A DNA stretch of 64,000 nt. Origin: Desulfovibrio ferrophilus. Lineage in GTDB: Bacteria > Desulfobacterota > Desulfovibrionia > Desulfovibrionales > Desulfovibrionaceae. Shown here piece after piece: positions 45,494-55,614 of this stretch. The notes under the pieces were generated by a model. The model was given only the letters and a program-made list of their open reading frames with translations, searched no databases and was not told the origin of the DNA. The stretch is from positions 1,721,501 through 1,785,500 of the forward strand of contig NZ_AP017378.1 of NCBI RefSeq assembly GCF_003966735.1, written 5' to 3'. Numbering within the stretch: the stretch's first letter is position 1; every line of letters begins with the position of its first letter. Made by a program: the position numbers and the translations under genes.

Positions 45494-45925
45494 CTAGCCC
45501 TTGTCCGCCTTTTCCTCATCGCGAATCTTCTGGTATTTGGAAGGACACTTGGTCATCAGTGTCTTGGCCACGAAAACGCCATTGGCAGGATTCAATCCGC
45601 CCTCAACAATAACTTCCACTCCGGCCTTGAAGGTGTCGGGCACCGCGCCCTTATAGGTCACCATCATGGATTTCGTGGTGTCATCCTTATCCACCAGGAG
45701 AAAAGACACACCCATGGTGCCCGGGCCACCCTGGATATCCCTGGCGTCCACGGAGCCGAACAGGCGGGCGTTGGCGAGCTTGGAAGGCTCGATGGTCAAC
45801 GCTTCGGAAACATTGACAAAATACACGCTATTCTCGGTCACTCCCGAAAAGAGCAACCAGCCCAGTCCGCCCAACAACAGGCACAGGGCGGCAACATAAA
45901 TCCCTTTGCTATTCTTCTTCGCCAT
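45494..45925 (-). CDS. ccmE: haem chaperone CcmE, Cys-type variant
   Basis: The 143-residue protein has one N-terminal membrane helix (about residues 8-28) and the OB-fold periplasmic domain (YFVNVSEAL, GSVDARDIQGGPG). The haem-attachment motif, usually HxxxY, reads C127-P-S-K-Y131 here. This CxxxY form is known from Desulfovibrio and some archaea, where the Ccm system lacks CcmG and CcmH, and this operon matches that. It overlaps the CNNM-type gene by 17 bases. Confidence 0.93.
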   Translation of the reverse strand: MAKKNSKGIYVAALCLLLGGLGWLLFSGVTENSVYFVNVSEALTIEPSKLANARLFGSVDARDIQGGPGTMGVSFLLVDKDDTTKSMMVTYKGAVPDTFKAGVEVIVEGGLNPANGVFVAKTLMTKCPSKYQKIRDEEKADKG

Positions 45926-46976
45926 TTATATTTCCTCGCGGCTTTTTGGTGCCGCGTACCAGTTGTTCGCGTTGGGTCCGCGCCAAAGCGCGGGTATCGA
46001 CGACCTCGTCGGTCTCATCCACAATTTCCTTGCCCAGAAGTTCCTCGAGCACGTCCTCTAGCGAGACCACTCCGGCCACTCCGCCCCATTCATCCAACAC
46101 GACGGCAATGTGTATTCTCGACTCCAGAAAACCGATCAACATCTTGTCCAGAGGCAGGGAATCCAGCACGAATTTAACAGGCTTCATCAGCTCGGAAACA
46201 CGCAGGTCATCCTTGTCCTCGGCCAGTGCCTGAAGCACCTGACGACGATAGACCACACCCACGATATCCTCGGGATTGCCATCCTCGTAGACCGGCACCC
46301 GGCTATAGGGCCAAACACTCTTCTCGGCCCGGGTGTTGCCCACGATCTCTTCGGCTGGCAGCGAAAACACAACGGTCCGTGGGGTCATGATGTCGCGGAC
46401 GATTTTCTCGTCCAGAGCCAGAATCCCCTTGATACAAGCTTCCTCAAAGGGCTTGAGCACCCCGGAGCGTCGCGTCAGGCTGGCCAGAGCAGAGATATCC
46501 GCCTCGGTATGTTTGGGGCCGCTGGTCCTGCGCACCATGCCGGACATCAACCCCAGCACCCAAATTATGGGGGACAAAATCCAAATCAGCCCCATAAGGG
46601 GACTAGCCAATACTGGCGCAAGATTGCGGGCGTAAAGAACCCCAATAGTTTTGGGCATGATTTCAGAGAACACGAGGATCAGCACCGTAAAGGCTGCGGC
46701 GAAAATCCCCATGGATTCCTGCCCGAACACACGGGCCGCTGCGGCTCCGGCAATGGCGGCCCCGGCAGTATTGGCAATGGTGTTCAGCGAAAGAATCGCT
46801 GCAATAGGCTTCTCTACATCCGACCGCAGTGTATAGAGAATATTGCCCGATTTCCGGCCTGATTCGCGCAGTTGTTCAATGCGACTCCAGGGCACGGAAT
46901 ACAGGACAGCCTCGGTTACGGAGCAGAAGGCTGAAATACCAACTGCAAGTCCAACGGCCAAAATCAGGTCAAACAT
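45909..46976 (-). CDS. CNNM/CorC-type membrane protein with CBS domains
   Basis: The 355-residue protein has an N-terminal DUF21/CNNM membrane domain (ISAFCSVTEAVLYSVPWSRIEQL, LNTIANTAGAAIAGA, VFSEIMPKTIGV) and a CBS pair (VRDIMTPRTVVFSLPAEE, VSELMKPVKFVLDSLPLDKML, VVLDEWGGVAGVVSLEDVLEELLG). It lacks the C-terminal CorC_HlyC domain. Members handle Mg2+/Co2+; 'haemolysin' labels on relatives are historical. GGAAGG precedes the ATG at 46976. It leads the ccm operon, overlapping ccmE. Confidence 0.85.
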   Translation of the reverse strand: MFDLILAVGLAVGISAFCSVTEAVLYSVPWSRIEQLRESGRKSGNILYTLRSDVEKPIAAILSLNTIANTAGAAIAGAAAARVFGQESMGIFAAAFTVLILVFSEIMPKTIGVLYARNLAPVLASPLMGLIWILSPIIWVLGLMSGMVRRTSGPKHTEADISALASLTRRSGVLKPFEEACIKGILALDEKIVRDIMTPRTVVFSLPAEEIVGNTRAEKSVWPYSRVPVYEDGNPEDIVGVVYRRQVLQALAEDKDDLRVSELMKPVKFVLDSLPLDKMLIGFLESRIHIAVVLDEWGGVAGVVSLEDVLEELLGKEIVDETDEVVDTRALARTQREQLVRGTKKPRGNINGEEE

Positions 46977-47282
46977 GTTAAGACCTTCCTGTGACCTCGA
47001 ACAGCCGCAGCCGCAAGCCACCCAAGACGGGCAGCAGTCAATCGCGCAGGGCGTGGTTTATCCGATAAGCATTGTTCCATGGCTTTTCTCCTTAGCGATG
47101 TAACAGAGCCCCACACCCCGTGCAAGAGACAATATTTGCACAAGTGACCGCCCGACGGGGCTTCCCGCCGCCCGAACACCTGCTCGGACGACATGGGTTC
47201 GTCCTTGACTTCAAGCCGCCTCATGCCCCACAAAGAGACCCGTACCGCTATGGAGTTCATCCCATGGCAGGAATAAGACAAC
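46977..47282. other. divergent intergenic region between the ccm operon and the heptose genes
   Basis: These 306 bases separate two divergent operons and must hold both promoters. I see no gene with a ribosome site, no strong palindrome and no repeat from the families in this window. Confidence 0.4.
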
Positions 47283-47888
47283 ATGAAAAATATCCAAACC
47301 ATCATTCTGGACCGCGACGGTACGGTCATCCACGACAAGCACTATCTGCACGACCCTGACGGTGTGGAACTGCTTCCCGGAGCGGCCAGGGCGTTAGCCA
47401 GCTTAACACAGGCAGGGATGAGCCTCTATATCGCCACCAACCAATCCGGCATTGGACGCGGTTACTTTAATGAAAAGGATTACCATGCGGTGGAGCAACG
47501 CCTGGACCATATCCTTAAAATAAATGGTGTGCACATTGGGGGGTCGGCCTTTTGCCCCCACGCCCCCGAAGAATGCTGCAACTGCCGCAAGCCCGCGACC
47601 GGCCTTTGGGAGACGTTGGTTCAGAACCATGGCCTGAGCCCGGAGACCACGGTGATGATCGGCGACAAAACAGCGGACGTCTCCTTGGGACTAAACGCAA
47701 AACTTGCGGCCTCGGTGCTGGTGCTTACGGGCAAGGGCCAAGCCTCCGCCCAAAAACTGGGGCTGCCCGAGCTCACAGAGGCCTGGATGGAATTGACCGA
47801 ACAACGTGAAGGCTGGCCCCACGTGGTTGCACGTGATCTGGAAGCCGCCTGCGGCTGGTTGTTGTCCAAGATCGGGATGGCTGAATGA
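47283..47888 (+). CDS. gmhB: D-glycero-D-manno-heptose-1,7-bisphosphate 7-phosphatase
   Basis: The 201-residue HAD phosphatase works in ADP-heptose synthesis for the lipopolysaccharide core. The nucleophile region is LDRDGTV (Asp10, Asp12), TNQSG is motif II, and a Zn-binding loop CPHAPEECCNCRKP (Cys91, His93, Cys98/99, Cys101) is the GmhB hallmark; GDKTADV is motif IV. The C-terminus is longer than usual by about 20 residues. It overlaps the next gene (ATGA), and both heptosyltransferases follow. Confidence 0.92.
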   Translation: MKNIQTIILDRDGTVIHDKHYLHDPDGVELLPGAARALASLTQAGMSLYIATNQSGIGRGYFNEKDYHAVEQRLDHILKINGVHIGGSAFCPHAPEECCNCRKPATGLWETLVQNHGLSPETTVMIGDKTADVSLGLNAKLAASVLVLTGKGQASAQKLGLPELTEAWMELTEQREGWPHVVARDLEAACGWLLSKIGMAE

Positions 47889-48919
47889 AAATCGGCATCT
47901 GGAACACCGCCTTCCTGGGCGACGCAATACTGACCCTGCCACTGATCCACACTCTGGCCCGGGCCTATCCCGATGCCGATCTGCATTTTTACGTTCGCAA
48001 GGGAGTCGAACCACTGTTCGCGGCCCAACCCGAACTCGCCGCCGTGCACGGTTTCGCCAAACGCGGAAAGCAGAAGGGACTATCTGGAGCATACGCCATG
48101 GGGCGTGATCTTTCTCGCCAGGGATTCGACCTGTGGATCAGCCCACACACCAGCTTGCGCAGTGGCCTCATCGCCCGCTGGTCCAGCATTCCCCGCCGCA
48201 TCGGCTACAATCGGCCACGTTTCAACTCCTTTTTCTACACTCACACGGTGGACCGGGCCTTTGCCCGCTTCGACGAAATCGAACGCCTACTCCGCCTGAC
48301 CGGCCCTCTGGACCTGACACCGGTCCACGAGCCGACGCTTGTGCTGCCCGACAAGGCCCTGGCCAACGCCGCCGCCTATTTCCATGCAATGGATGATGCC
48401 CCGGTCCTGGGCATCCACCCCGGCTCCACCTGGCCCACCAAACAATGGCCCGAAGCCTACTTCAGCAGAGTCATTGATCTGGCGGTGGAAGCAGGGGCGC
48501 GAGTCCTGGTCTTCGGCGGACCTGGCGAGGAAGACGTTGCCGCCCGTGTTGTGGCTGGAGCGCAAACGCCACACAAGCACGACCGCGTCGCCGACCTCTC
48601 CGGGCACCTCAGCCTGCCGGAGCTCGCCGCCTGGTTGAAACGCCTGAACTGTTACCTGACTGGCGACTCCGGCCCCATGCACCTGGCCTGGGTCCAGGGC
48701 ACCCCCGTCACCGCCATCTTCGGTCCCACGGTCAAAGACCTGGGGTTCTTCCCACGCGGGGAGCGCTCCACAGTCATCGAAACCAGCCTGGACTGCCGCC
48801 CATGCTCCCTGCATGGCCCCAAACAATGCCCCCAAGGACACCACCGCTGCATGCGCGATCTTTCCCCCGAACACGTCTTCAACGACGTAGCCGCCAAACT
48901 GGATGTGACCCATGGCTGA
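47885..48919 (+). CDS. ADP-heptose:LPS heptosyltransferase (GT9), first copy
   Basis: The 344-residue GT-B enzyme transfers heptose onto the lipid A-Kdo core. GT9 motifs are clear: AFLGDAILTLPLIHTLA, LGIHPGSTWPTKQWPEAYF, and TGDSGPMHLAWVQGTPVTAIFGPT. Near the C-terminus is a Cys-rich stretch DCRPCSLHGPKQCPQGHHRCM, typical of this family. It resembles WaaF more than WaaC, but this cannot be fixed. It overlaps gmhB by 4 bases and the next gene by 8. Confidence 0.9.
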   Translation: MKIGIWNTAFLGDAILTLPLIHTLARAYPDADLHFYVRKGVEPLFAAQPELAAVHGFAKRGKQKGLSGAYAMGRDLSRQGFDLWISPHTSLRSGLIARWSSIPRRIGYNRPRFNSFFYTHTVDRAFARFDEIERLLRLTGPLDLTPVHEPTLVLPDKALANAAAYFHAMDDAPVLGIHPGSTWPTKQWPEAYFSRVIDLAVEAGARVLVFGGPGEEDVAARVVAGAQTPHKHDRVADLSGHLSLPELAAWLKRLNCYLTGDSGPMHLAWVQGTPVTAIFGPTVKDLGFFPRGERSTVIETSLDCRPCSLHGPKQCPQGHHRCMRDLSPEHVFNDVAAKLDVTHG

Positions 48920-49925
48920 CAATCTACCCAAGAACTGGCTGGTGATGCGCCTTTCCGCATTGGGTGACGTGGCTTTGACCACCGGTGTACTGGATCACCT
49001 GCATCGCACGCGGGGCTGGAAATTCCACTTCCTGACCAAGCCTCCTTTTGCCCCGGCACTTGTGGGCCACCCGGCCATCGAGAAGCTCGTGCTGCCCGAG
49101 GACAAAAGCCTCAAAGGCCTAGCCTGGCTTTCTGCCCGCAAGGAACTGGCCAAGAATTACAAGGGCTGGGGACTGCTTGACTTGCACGGCACCCTGCGCT
49201 CCCGATTATTGGGAGTCGTCTGGGACGGTCCCATCCGCCGCTATCCCAAGTTCAGCATCTCGCGCCGCCTGTACGGACTCACCGGCTCGGCAAAGGCCCG
49301 ACAAAGGCTGGAGGCCCTGAATGTACCCCAACGCTATGCCCTCGCAGTAGAAAGCGAAACTCCTGCGCCCGAGTTGCTCTCTCCGCGAATCTGGCTCTCC
49401 GACGAGGAACGGGAGGAAGGTCTCCAGACTCTGGATGCCATTGGTGCCAACGGCCCGGTCTGCGCCCTGCACCCTTACGCCACCCATGCTGGCAAACGCT
49501 GGCCGACCGGCCATTGGGAAGAACTGATTTCCTACCTGCGCAGCATGGGCTGGCATTGCGTCATCATCGGTCGCCACAAGACGCCGCTCTTTTCTGATGA
49601 AACGCCCGAGGGGGTCACCGACCTGACCAACTCCACGGATATTCGCCAGACCTGCGCCCTGCTTTCGCACTGCGGCGCACTGGTCACCAACGACTCAGGT
49701 CCAATGCATCTGGGCACAGCAGTGGGAACCAAGGTCGTTGCCCTGTTCGGCCCGACGACCAAAGCTTGGGGATTTTTCCCTTCCGGGAAACGAGACAAGG
49801 TATTGGAATTGGATTTGGCATGCCGCCCGTGTTCGCTGCACGGCGGACGCGGCTGCCGCCGAGGCGAACGCTGCATGGTGGAGATCAAACCGGAAGATGT
49901 CGCCAGGGCCGTTCAGGAGCGTTAA
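48912..49925 (+). CDS. ADP-heptose:LPS heptosyltransferase (GT9), second copy
   Basis: The 337-residue GT9 protein starts with LVMRLSALGDVALTTGVLDHLH, keeps NDSGPMHLGTAVGTKVVALFGPT and ends with a Cys-rich block CRPCSLHGGRGCRRGERCM like its neighbour. The two enzymes probably add successive heptoses. It is the last gene of the gmhB unit and ends 12 bases from the stop of a convergent lipoprotein gene. Confidence 0.9.
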   Translation: MADNLPKNWLVMRLSALGDVALTTGVLDHLHRTRGWKFHFLTKPPFAPALVGHPAIEKLVLPEDKSLKGLAWLSARKELAKNYKGWGLLDLHGTLRSRLLGVVWDGPIRRYPKFSISRRLYGLTGSAKARQRLEALNVPQRYALAVESETPAPELLSPRIWLSDEEREEGLQTLDAIGANGPVCALHPYATHAGKRWPTGHWEELISYLRSMGWHCVIIGRHKTPLFSDETPEGVTDLTNSTDIRQTCALLSHCGALVTNDSGPMHLGTAVGTKVVALFGPTTKAWGFFPSGKRDKVLELDLACRPCSLHGGRGCRRGERCMVEIKPEDVARAVQER

Positions 49926-49937
49926 GCCTTCCGGTTC

Positions 49938-50753
49938 TCAGTCCTCAGCCTTGACCAGATTCGTTCGCCCCCCCTCGGGATGGGCGAGATAACACCTTTC
50001 CACCATATACATCAGAGGGACGCGGTCCTTTGGGACATTCTCATCCCCGGCCACGTGGTCCCAATAGCGCCCGTAGCGCGCGGCATATTCCTCGGAAACG
50101 ATCTCATCACCACGACGAGTCGGCTCAGGCAACCCCTTAGCCTTGGCCTCATGCCGATAGGCCTGAAACTCCTGATCCGCATCCACAGCCTCGAAGGCAA
50201 AAACAACTGGAGCAATGATGGGAACGAAAGGCGCTCCCAATACTGTCAGAGCGATTTCTCCGGCGGTTCCGGCGGCAAAACGGATGGCATCCCGATTATC
50301 GTGCTTGGCGATTTCCTCAGGTGTGGCGGGGCGCAAGGCCAAAACCACGCGATAGCCATACAAATGCTCAAAATGTTCTTCAACATGATAGAATTTCAGG
50401 GCTCTTGCAATAAAATCTGCCACGTGGCCCAGATAGACCCCTTTGGGCAACCGCAGGGTTCCCGTCCCCTTGTTACGGGCATGCATCAGGCAGCCGAACA
50501 GGGTATCCCGTTCACCACGCTCGCGCCCCACACCCTTGAAGCAGAGGACATCCACATAGCCCCAACCTTCAGGCAGGTTGGCAGGATCAATCCCAGGGGC
50601 CTCCTGTTCGGATAGAACCGGCCCGGAAGGTTCCCCTCCATAGCCAGGAATATACTTCTTCCCGCAACCGGAAAGACAACACACGGCGAGCACAAGCACC
50701 GTGAAGAGCACGACACCAGAGCGAGGCACAAAATGAGGACCGTTCGGGAGCAT
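49938..50753 (-). CDS. predicted lipoprotein of unknown function
   Basis: The 271-residue protein has an export signal ending in lipobox LSGC (Cys about 30). The mature part has GWGYVDVLCFKGVGRERGERDTLFGCL, and a hydrophobic stretch (LTVLGAPFVPIIAPVVFAFEAVDA) suggests a membrane-associated segment. No family is recognised. It is a single convergent gene, with no terminator seen in the 12-base gap to the heptosyltransferase gene. Confidence 0.75.
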   Translation of the reverse strand: MLPNGPHFVPRSGVVLFTVLVLAVCCLSGCGKKYIPGYGGEPSGPVLSEQEAPGIDPANLPEGWGYVDVLCFKGVGRERGERDTLFGCLMHARNKGTGTLRLPKGVYLGHVADFIARALKFYHVEEHFEHLYGYRVVLALRPATPEEIAKHDNRDAIRFAAGTAGEIALTVLGAPFVPIIAPVVFAFEAVDADQEFQAYRHEAKAKGLPEPTRRGDEIVSEEYAARYGRYWDHVAGDENVPKDRVPLMYMVERCYLAHPEGGRTNLVKAED

Positions 50754-50939
50754 TGTTGACCAGAGGATCGGGTTTTTTCATCCACAGCATCAGCCGCACC
50801 TTTCTATAACAGGACAGGGCCTTCTCCACAACAAAAGCACGCAACCCTCGGTTTTAGCGGTCAAAAAAAGATTCAAGTCCTCAAGATTTCATCGTACGGT
50901 GCACAGTACAACATAACATCAGAGTTCCGGAGATAATAC

Positions 50940-52688
50940 ATGCCCTTTTCCTCAGAGTTTACCAGCGTCCAAAATCTGCACTATGGCCGTTCACCGGCTC
51001 TTGACGCATGGCTGCTGCACTTTCTCACCGAAAACAATCTGGAGCATTCCATCGATCCGGGCAAGAACGCCTCGCCGGAACAGATTCGCTTCATGGTTGC
51101 CTTGAAGGGTGAAGCCCAGGTCTATGGCCCGTTCTCGGACCGTCGCCTGCCACTGTTGCTGAACACGGATCTGGATCAGGACCTAAGGGATGAATACAAC
51201 GCCAAATGGCTGGCTCTGGCCGGACTGGTGCGCGAATTTGTAGCCGACTCCGCCGACCGCAAGCGCATCCTCATGCTCTGTGCTCACAAATTTCGTCAGG
51301 TTCTGGTCTCTCCCATCATGATCCCATCCAGGGTCATCAAACGGTTCATCACCATTTTCCTGACCCAGAGCGGACTGACCGATCCGTACAGGGAGCGCAA
51401 GGCCAAGTACAATCGTCAGGCTCAAGAGGCCCTTGAGTCACCCGAGGTGGACAGGCTGCTCAATATCTGCCCGGATGCGTCCCACCGCTGCGAACGGCTG
51501 ACGGATTTTCGGTTCGGGCTGGACATGATCGAACTGACGCGCCTGATTATCCTGTCCACCTTGAGCGATATCTGGACCGGTCCCTACTATCAGGACGCCT
51601 GCGATCGGCTCAACGCTACGGATCTGTGCGACGACCATGCCCTGCAGATCCTGAAAACAGTTTTCGAACCCGGGCAGGAGCGCAGCCTGCGCATCCTCTA
51701 CCTGCCCGACACCAGCGGTGGCCTGATGTTCGACCTGCCCATCATCCGGGCACTCATTCGCCAGGGGCACCGTGTGGTACTGGCTCTGAAGGAAGGATTC
51801 TATTTCGAAGCCCCTTCATTCTGGGACTGGGAGCAGGACCATGTGCTGAGCAAAGCCCTGGAGGATGCACACCTGTTTGCCAACCCTCGGGCCAGCAAAA
51901 ACGAGTTGCTCCAGGCCCAGCGCGAACATCCGTTGCTGGTCATCTCTGACGGCACCCGTGAAGAACTGAACCTCTATCGCTGTAGCGTGACCTTCGCCCG
52001 AGCCTGGAAAGAAGCAGACCTGATCCTGGCAAAGGGAGAACCCCACAACAGGCGGCTGATCCAGACCGGCCAGGAATTCACCCGCGACATTCTGTGTTTT
52101 CACAGGAACTCCGACGGTGCATTCCAATTGCATCACAAGCCCTGCGCAGAGCACGTGGTCAAATTCAACGAGTACCAACTCCTGGACAAGGCCGACGAAC
52201 TGATCGCCGCCATGCGAGGGGCCAAAGCCTCCGGACGTAGCGTCATGTTCTACAGCGCAGTCATCGGCTCCATCCCCGGGCAGACGGATACCGCCATCAA
52301 GCTGGTCGACACCCATGTCAGACACCTGCGCGAAAAGCTCGAAGCCACCTTCATCATCAATCCAGCCGAGCATTTCGAGGAAGGCATGGATGCCGATGAT
52401 CTGATGTTCATGTGGGAACGCGTCCAGCGTAGTGGCCTGCTGAACGTCTGGCGCTTCCAGACCGTGGCCGACATCGAGCGCAGCTTCGAACTCATGGGCA
52501 AGAAGATTCCGCCGGTCTGGGCAGGGAAGGATTCGACCTTCTCCACGGGCTGCACCAAGGAAATGCGCATTGCCCTGGACATGCAACAGAAGAACCCGGA
52601 GCTACAGATCATCGGTCCCAGCCCGGACAAATTCTTCCGGCGCAGTGAATACGGAGTGGGCAAGTTCAGTGACGAGACCCTGAGCTGA
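50940..52688 (+). CDS. DUF89/ARMT1-like damage-control phosphatase family protein with large N-terminal extension
   Basis: In this 582-residue protein the part from about residue 250 on resembles DUF89 metal-dependent phosphatases: LYLPDTSGGLMFDLPIIRALIRQGHRVVLALK (family: LxDNAGE...FD) with Asp257; LLVISDGTREELNLY; and EADLILAKGEPHNRRL (family: DlviaKGdxNyR) with Asp360, Lys365 and Glu367. DUF89 enzymes hydrolyse damaged phosphometabolites. The N-terminal 250 residues look helical and unassigned; Asn after the first Asp is replaced by Thr. CGGAG precedes the ATG. It is single, with a terminator 48 bases after the stop. Confidence 0.65.
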   Translation: MPFSSEFTSVQNLHYGRSPALDAWLLHFLTENNLEHSIDPGKNASPEQIRFMVALKGEAQVYGPFSDRRLPLLLNTDLDQDLRDEYNAKWLALAGLVREFVADSADRKRILMLCAHKFRQVLVSPIMIPSRVIKRFITIFLTQSGLTDPYRERKAKYNRQAQEALESPEVDRLLNICPDASHRCERLTDFRFGLDMIELTRLIILSTLSDIWTGPYYQDACDRLNATDLCDDHALQILKTVFEPGQERSLRILYLPDTSGGLMFDLPIIRALIRQGHRVVLALKEGFYFEAPSFWDWEQDHVLSKALEDAHLFANPRASKNELLQAQREHPLLVISDGTREELNLYRCSVTFARAWKEADLILAKGEPHNRRLIQTGQEFTRDILCFHRNSDGAFQLHHKPCAEHVVKFNEYQLLDKADELIAAMRGAKASGRSVMFYSAVIGSIPGQTDTAIKLVDTHVRHLREKLEATFIINPAEHFEEGMDADDLMFMWERVQRSGLLNVWRFQTVADIERSFELMGKKIPPVWAGKDSTFSTGCTKEMRIALDMQQKNPELQIIGPSPDKFFRRSEYGVGKFSDETLS

Positions 52689-52735
52689 CGTCCACCGGGT
52701 ACAGCCCAGCGGCCCTTCCCGTTCTCCGAACAACG

Positions 52736-52768
52736 AAAAAGGCCTGTACAATCCTGTACAGGCCTTTC
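52736..52768. terminator. bidirectional terminator hairpin
   Basis: AAAAAGGCCTGTACA-atcc-TGTACAGGCCTTT. On the plus strand it ends the DUF89 gene; on the minus strand, where the T run is longer (TTTTTCG), it could end a transcript that includes the hairpin array and the PilZ-like gene. Confidence 0.85.
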
Positions 52769-52780
52769 TACTGAACATTG

Positions 52781-53041
52781 CCGCAGCACGGGTCCGGGAT
52801 TCCCGACCTGCGGCTGACAGACAACCCGATGTTCTCTGTCATTAGCAAATCTCTTCGCGCTTCTCGACCGAACACGGAGGTTCGGGAGGTGGCGCACACA
52901 CCGGGCGGATCCGGGATTCCCGCCCGGTGTGTGGCGGGACGAACAGCACATGCCGCCCGTCTAGCCCCAAATATGTTTCCGGCCCGGGGGGATCCGGGTT
53001 TTCCTCCCGGGCCGGACAGCGGATGGCACATTGCCGTCCGC
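52781..53041. repeat. array of alternating hairpins with conserved apical loop (possible structured RNA)
   Basis: Three A hairpins lie at 52781-52813, 52895-52933 and 52979-53015. Their stems differ in sequence but pair perfectly or almost so (CCGCAG/CTGCGG plus GGG/CCC; a 14-pair stem containing CACACCGGGCG; and CCGGCCCGGG/CCCGGGCCGG), while the loops share TCCGGG(A/T)TT. Each is followed by a B hairpin: 52815-52841 (TGACAGA/TCTGTCA), 52933-52957 (GGCGG/CCGCC) and 53019-53041 (GCGGATGGCA/TGCCGTCCGC). A further stem CCGAAC/GTTCGG lies at 52868-52885. Compensated stem changes with a fixed loop argue for selection on structure. It lies downstream of the PilZ-like gene on the minus strand and before a terminator. 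Confidence 0.6.
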
Positions 53042-53051
53042 GTACCCCAAC

Positions 53052-53393
53052 TTAGTTATCAATCAGTCCCTGAAGATAAGAAGCGCCCACCGTCAACGGA
53101 GATCCAAAATCAACGTAGATGTCATCATCGCTGGTCCAGGTCACGTGTCCGGTCAGGTTCTCGGTTTCGGTTCCACCCAGGTTCAGATTCAAAGTGACTG
53201 TATGTCCGAGGCTCAGATCGTAGTTCACGCCAGGTTGCATTCTAAGGCGGGCGCCCTGATGATGAATATTTACAAGAGAGATGGGGCGGCGGCTTGCGCC
53301 AGAAACAATCTCGCTGACATGGTTAAAAGCAAAGGCAGTCAGGCGCATTCTGGCATTGAAATGTCGTTGTTCGTAAAGTTCGCTATGTCCCAT
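53052..53393 (-). CDS. small PilZ-like domain protein
   Basis: The 113-residue protein is close to the length of a single PilZ domain. It has an N-terminal RHFNARMRLTA (RxxxxR) and, at the place of the (D/N)xSxxG loop, NIHHQGARLR, so c-di-GMP binding is possible but the motifs are not exact. The beta-rich end (HVTWTSDDDIYVDFGSP) fits the fold. GGAGGGG precedes the ATG. Its transcript may continue into the hairpin array at 52781-53041. Confidence 0.65.
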   Translation of the reverse strand: MGHSELYEQRHFNARMRLTAFAFNHVSEIVSGASRRPISLVNIHHQGARLRMQPGVNYDLSLGHTVTLNLNLGGTETENLTGHVTWTSDDDIYVDFGSPLTVGASYLQGLIDN

Positions 53394-53800
53394 CTCTTTT
53401 TCCCTCCCCTTGCAGAACCGGGCTTCCTTCCCGACTCCGACGTTCTCTCACTCTTTTTGGGGCGGCTTTCGCTCGCCTTGCACTCTACTCTACAAGCCCT
53501 GTACCAAGATTTTCATTGCGCACGCATTTATAGCTTTAGGGCCTGTAATTACATGTGATCATTTTTCAGACATGCTTCAGACATGTGTCAAATGTTGAGT
53601 AAGTTATATTTATTTTGTTTACTTAAACTAGACTTGTCCATCTTAAATAGACACTTTCACATCCACTTTTCATAGACACCCACGTCTGGCACAACGAGAC
53701 CAAATCACGTAGACTGAAAGCAACCGAACTTGCGCTTGCAAACAAAGCCCCGTATAGCTCCCCCGCGCCACCGATTGATGGCAAAACGACTGGACAGCCC
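53394..53800. promoter_or_regulatory. AT-rich divergent control region between the PilZ-like gene and nth
   Basis: 407 bases without a gene, much richer in A/T than the flanks from about 53520 on. Visible elements are: a direct repeat TTCAGACATG at 53565 and 53576 (11-base period, one helical turn), a palindrome GTTTACTTAAAC at 53617-53628, and ATAGACAC at 53647 and 53672. These look like operator sites; no specific regulator can be named. Confidence 0.4.
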
Positions 53801-55611
<1,811 letters not shown>

Positions 55612-55614
55612 ACG

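Noticed and set aside
45909-46976. Haemolysin
   Set aside because: The DUF21/CBS family was once labelled haemolysin; the sequence indicates a CNNM-type ion-handling membrane protein.
52778-53197. Possible small proteins in the hairpin array (frames with repeated GSGIP/GIPDP)
   Set aside because: The recurring residues come from the repeated loop sequence read in frame; there is no ribosome site and the frame runs into the PilZ-like gene.
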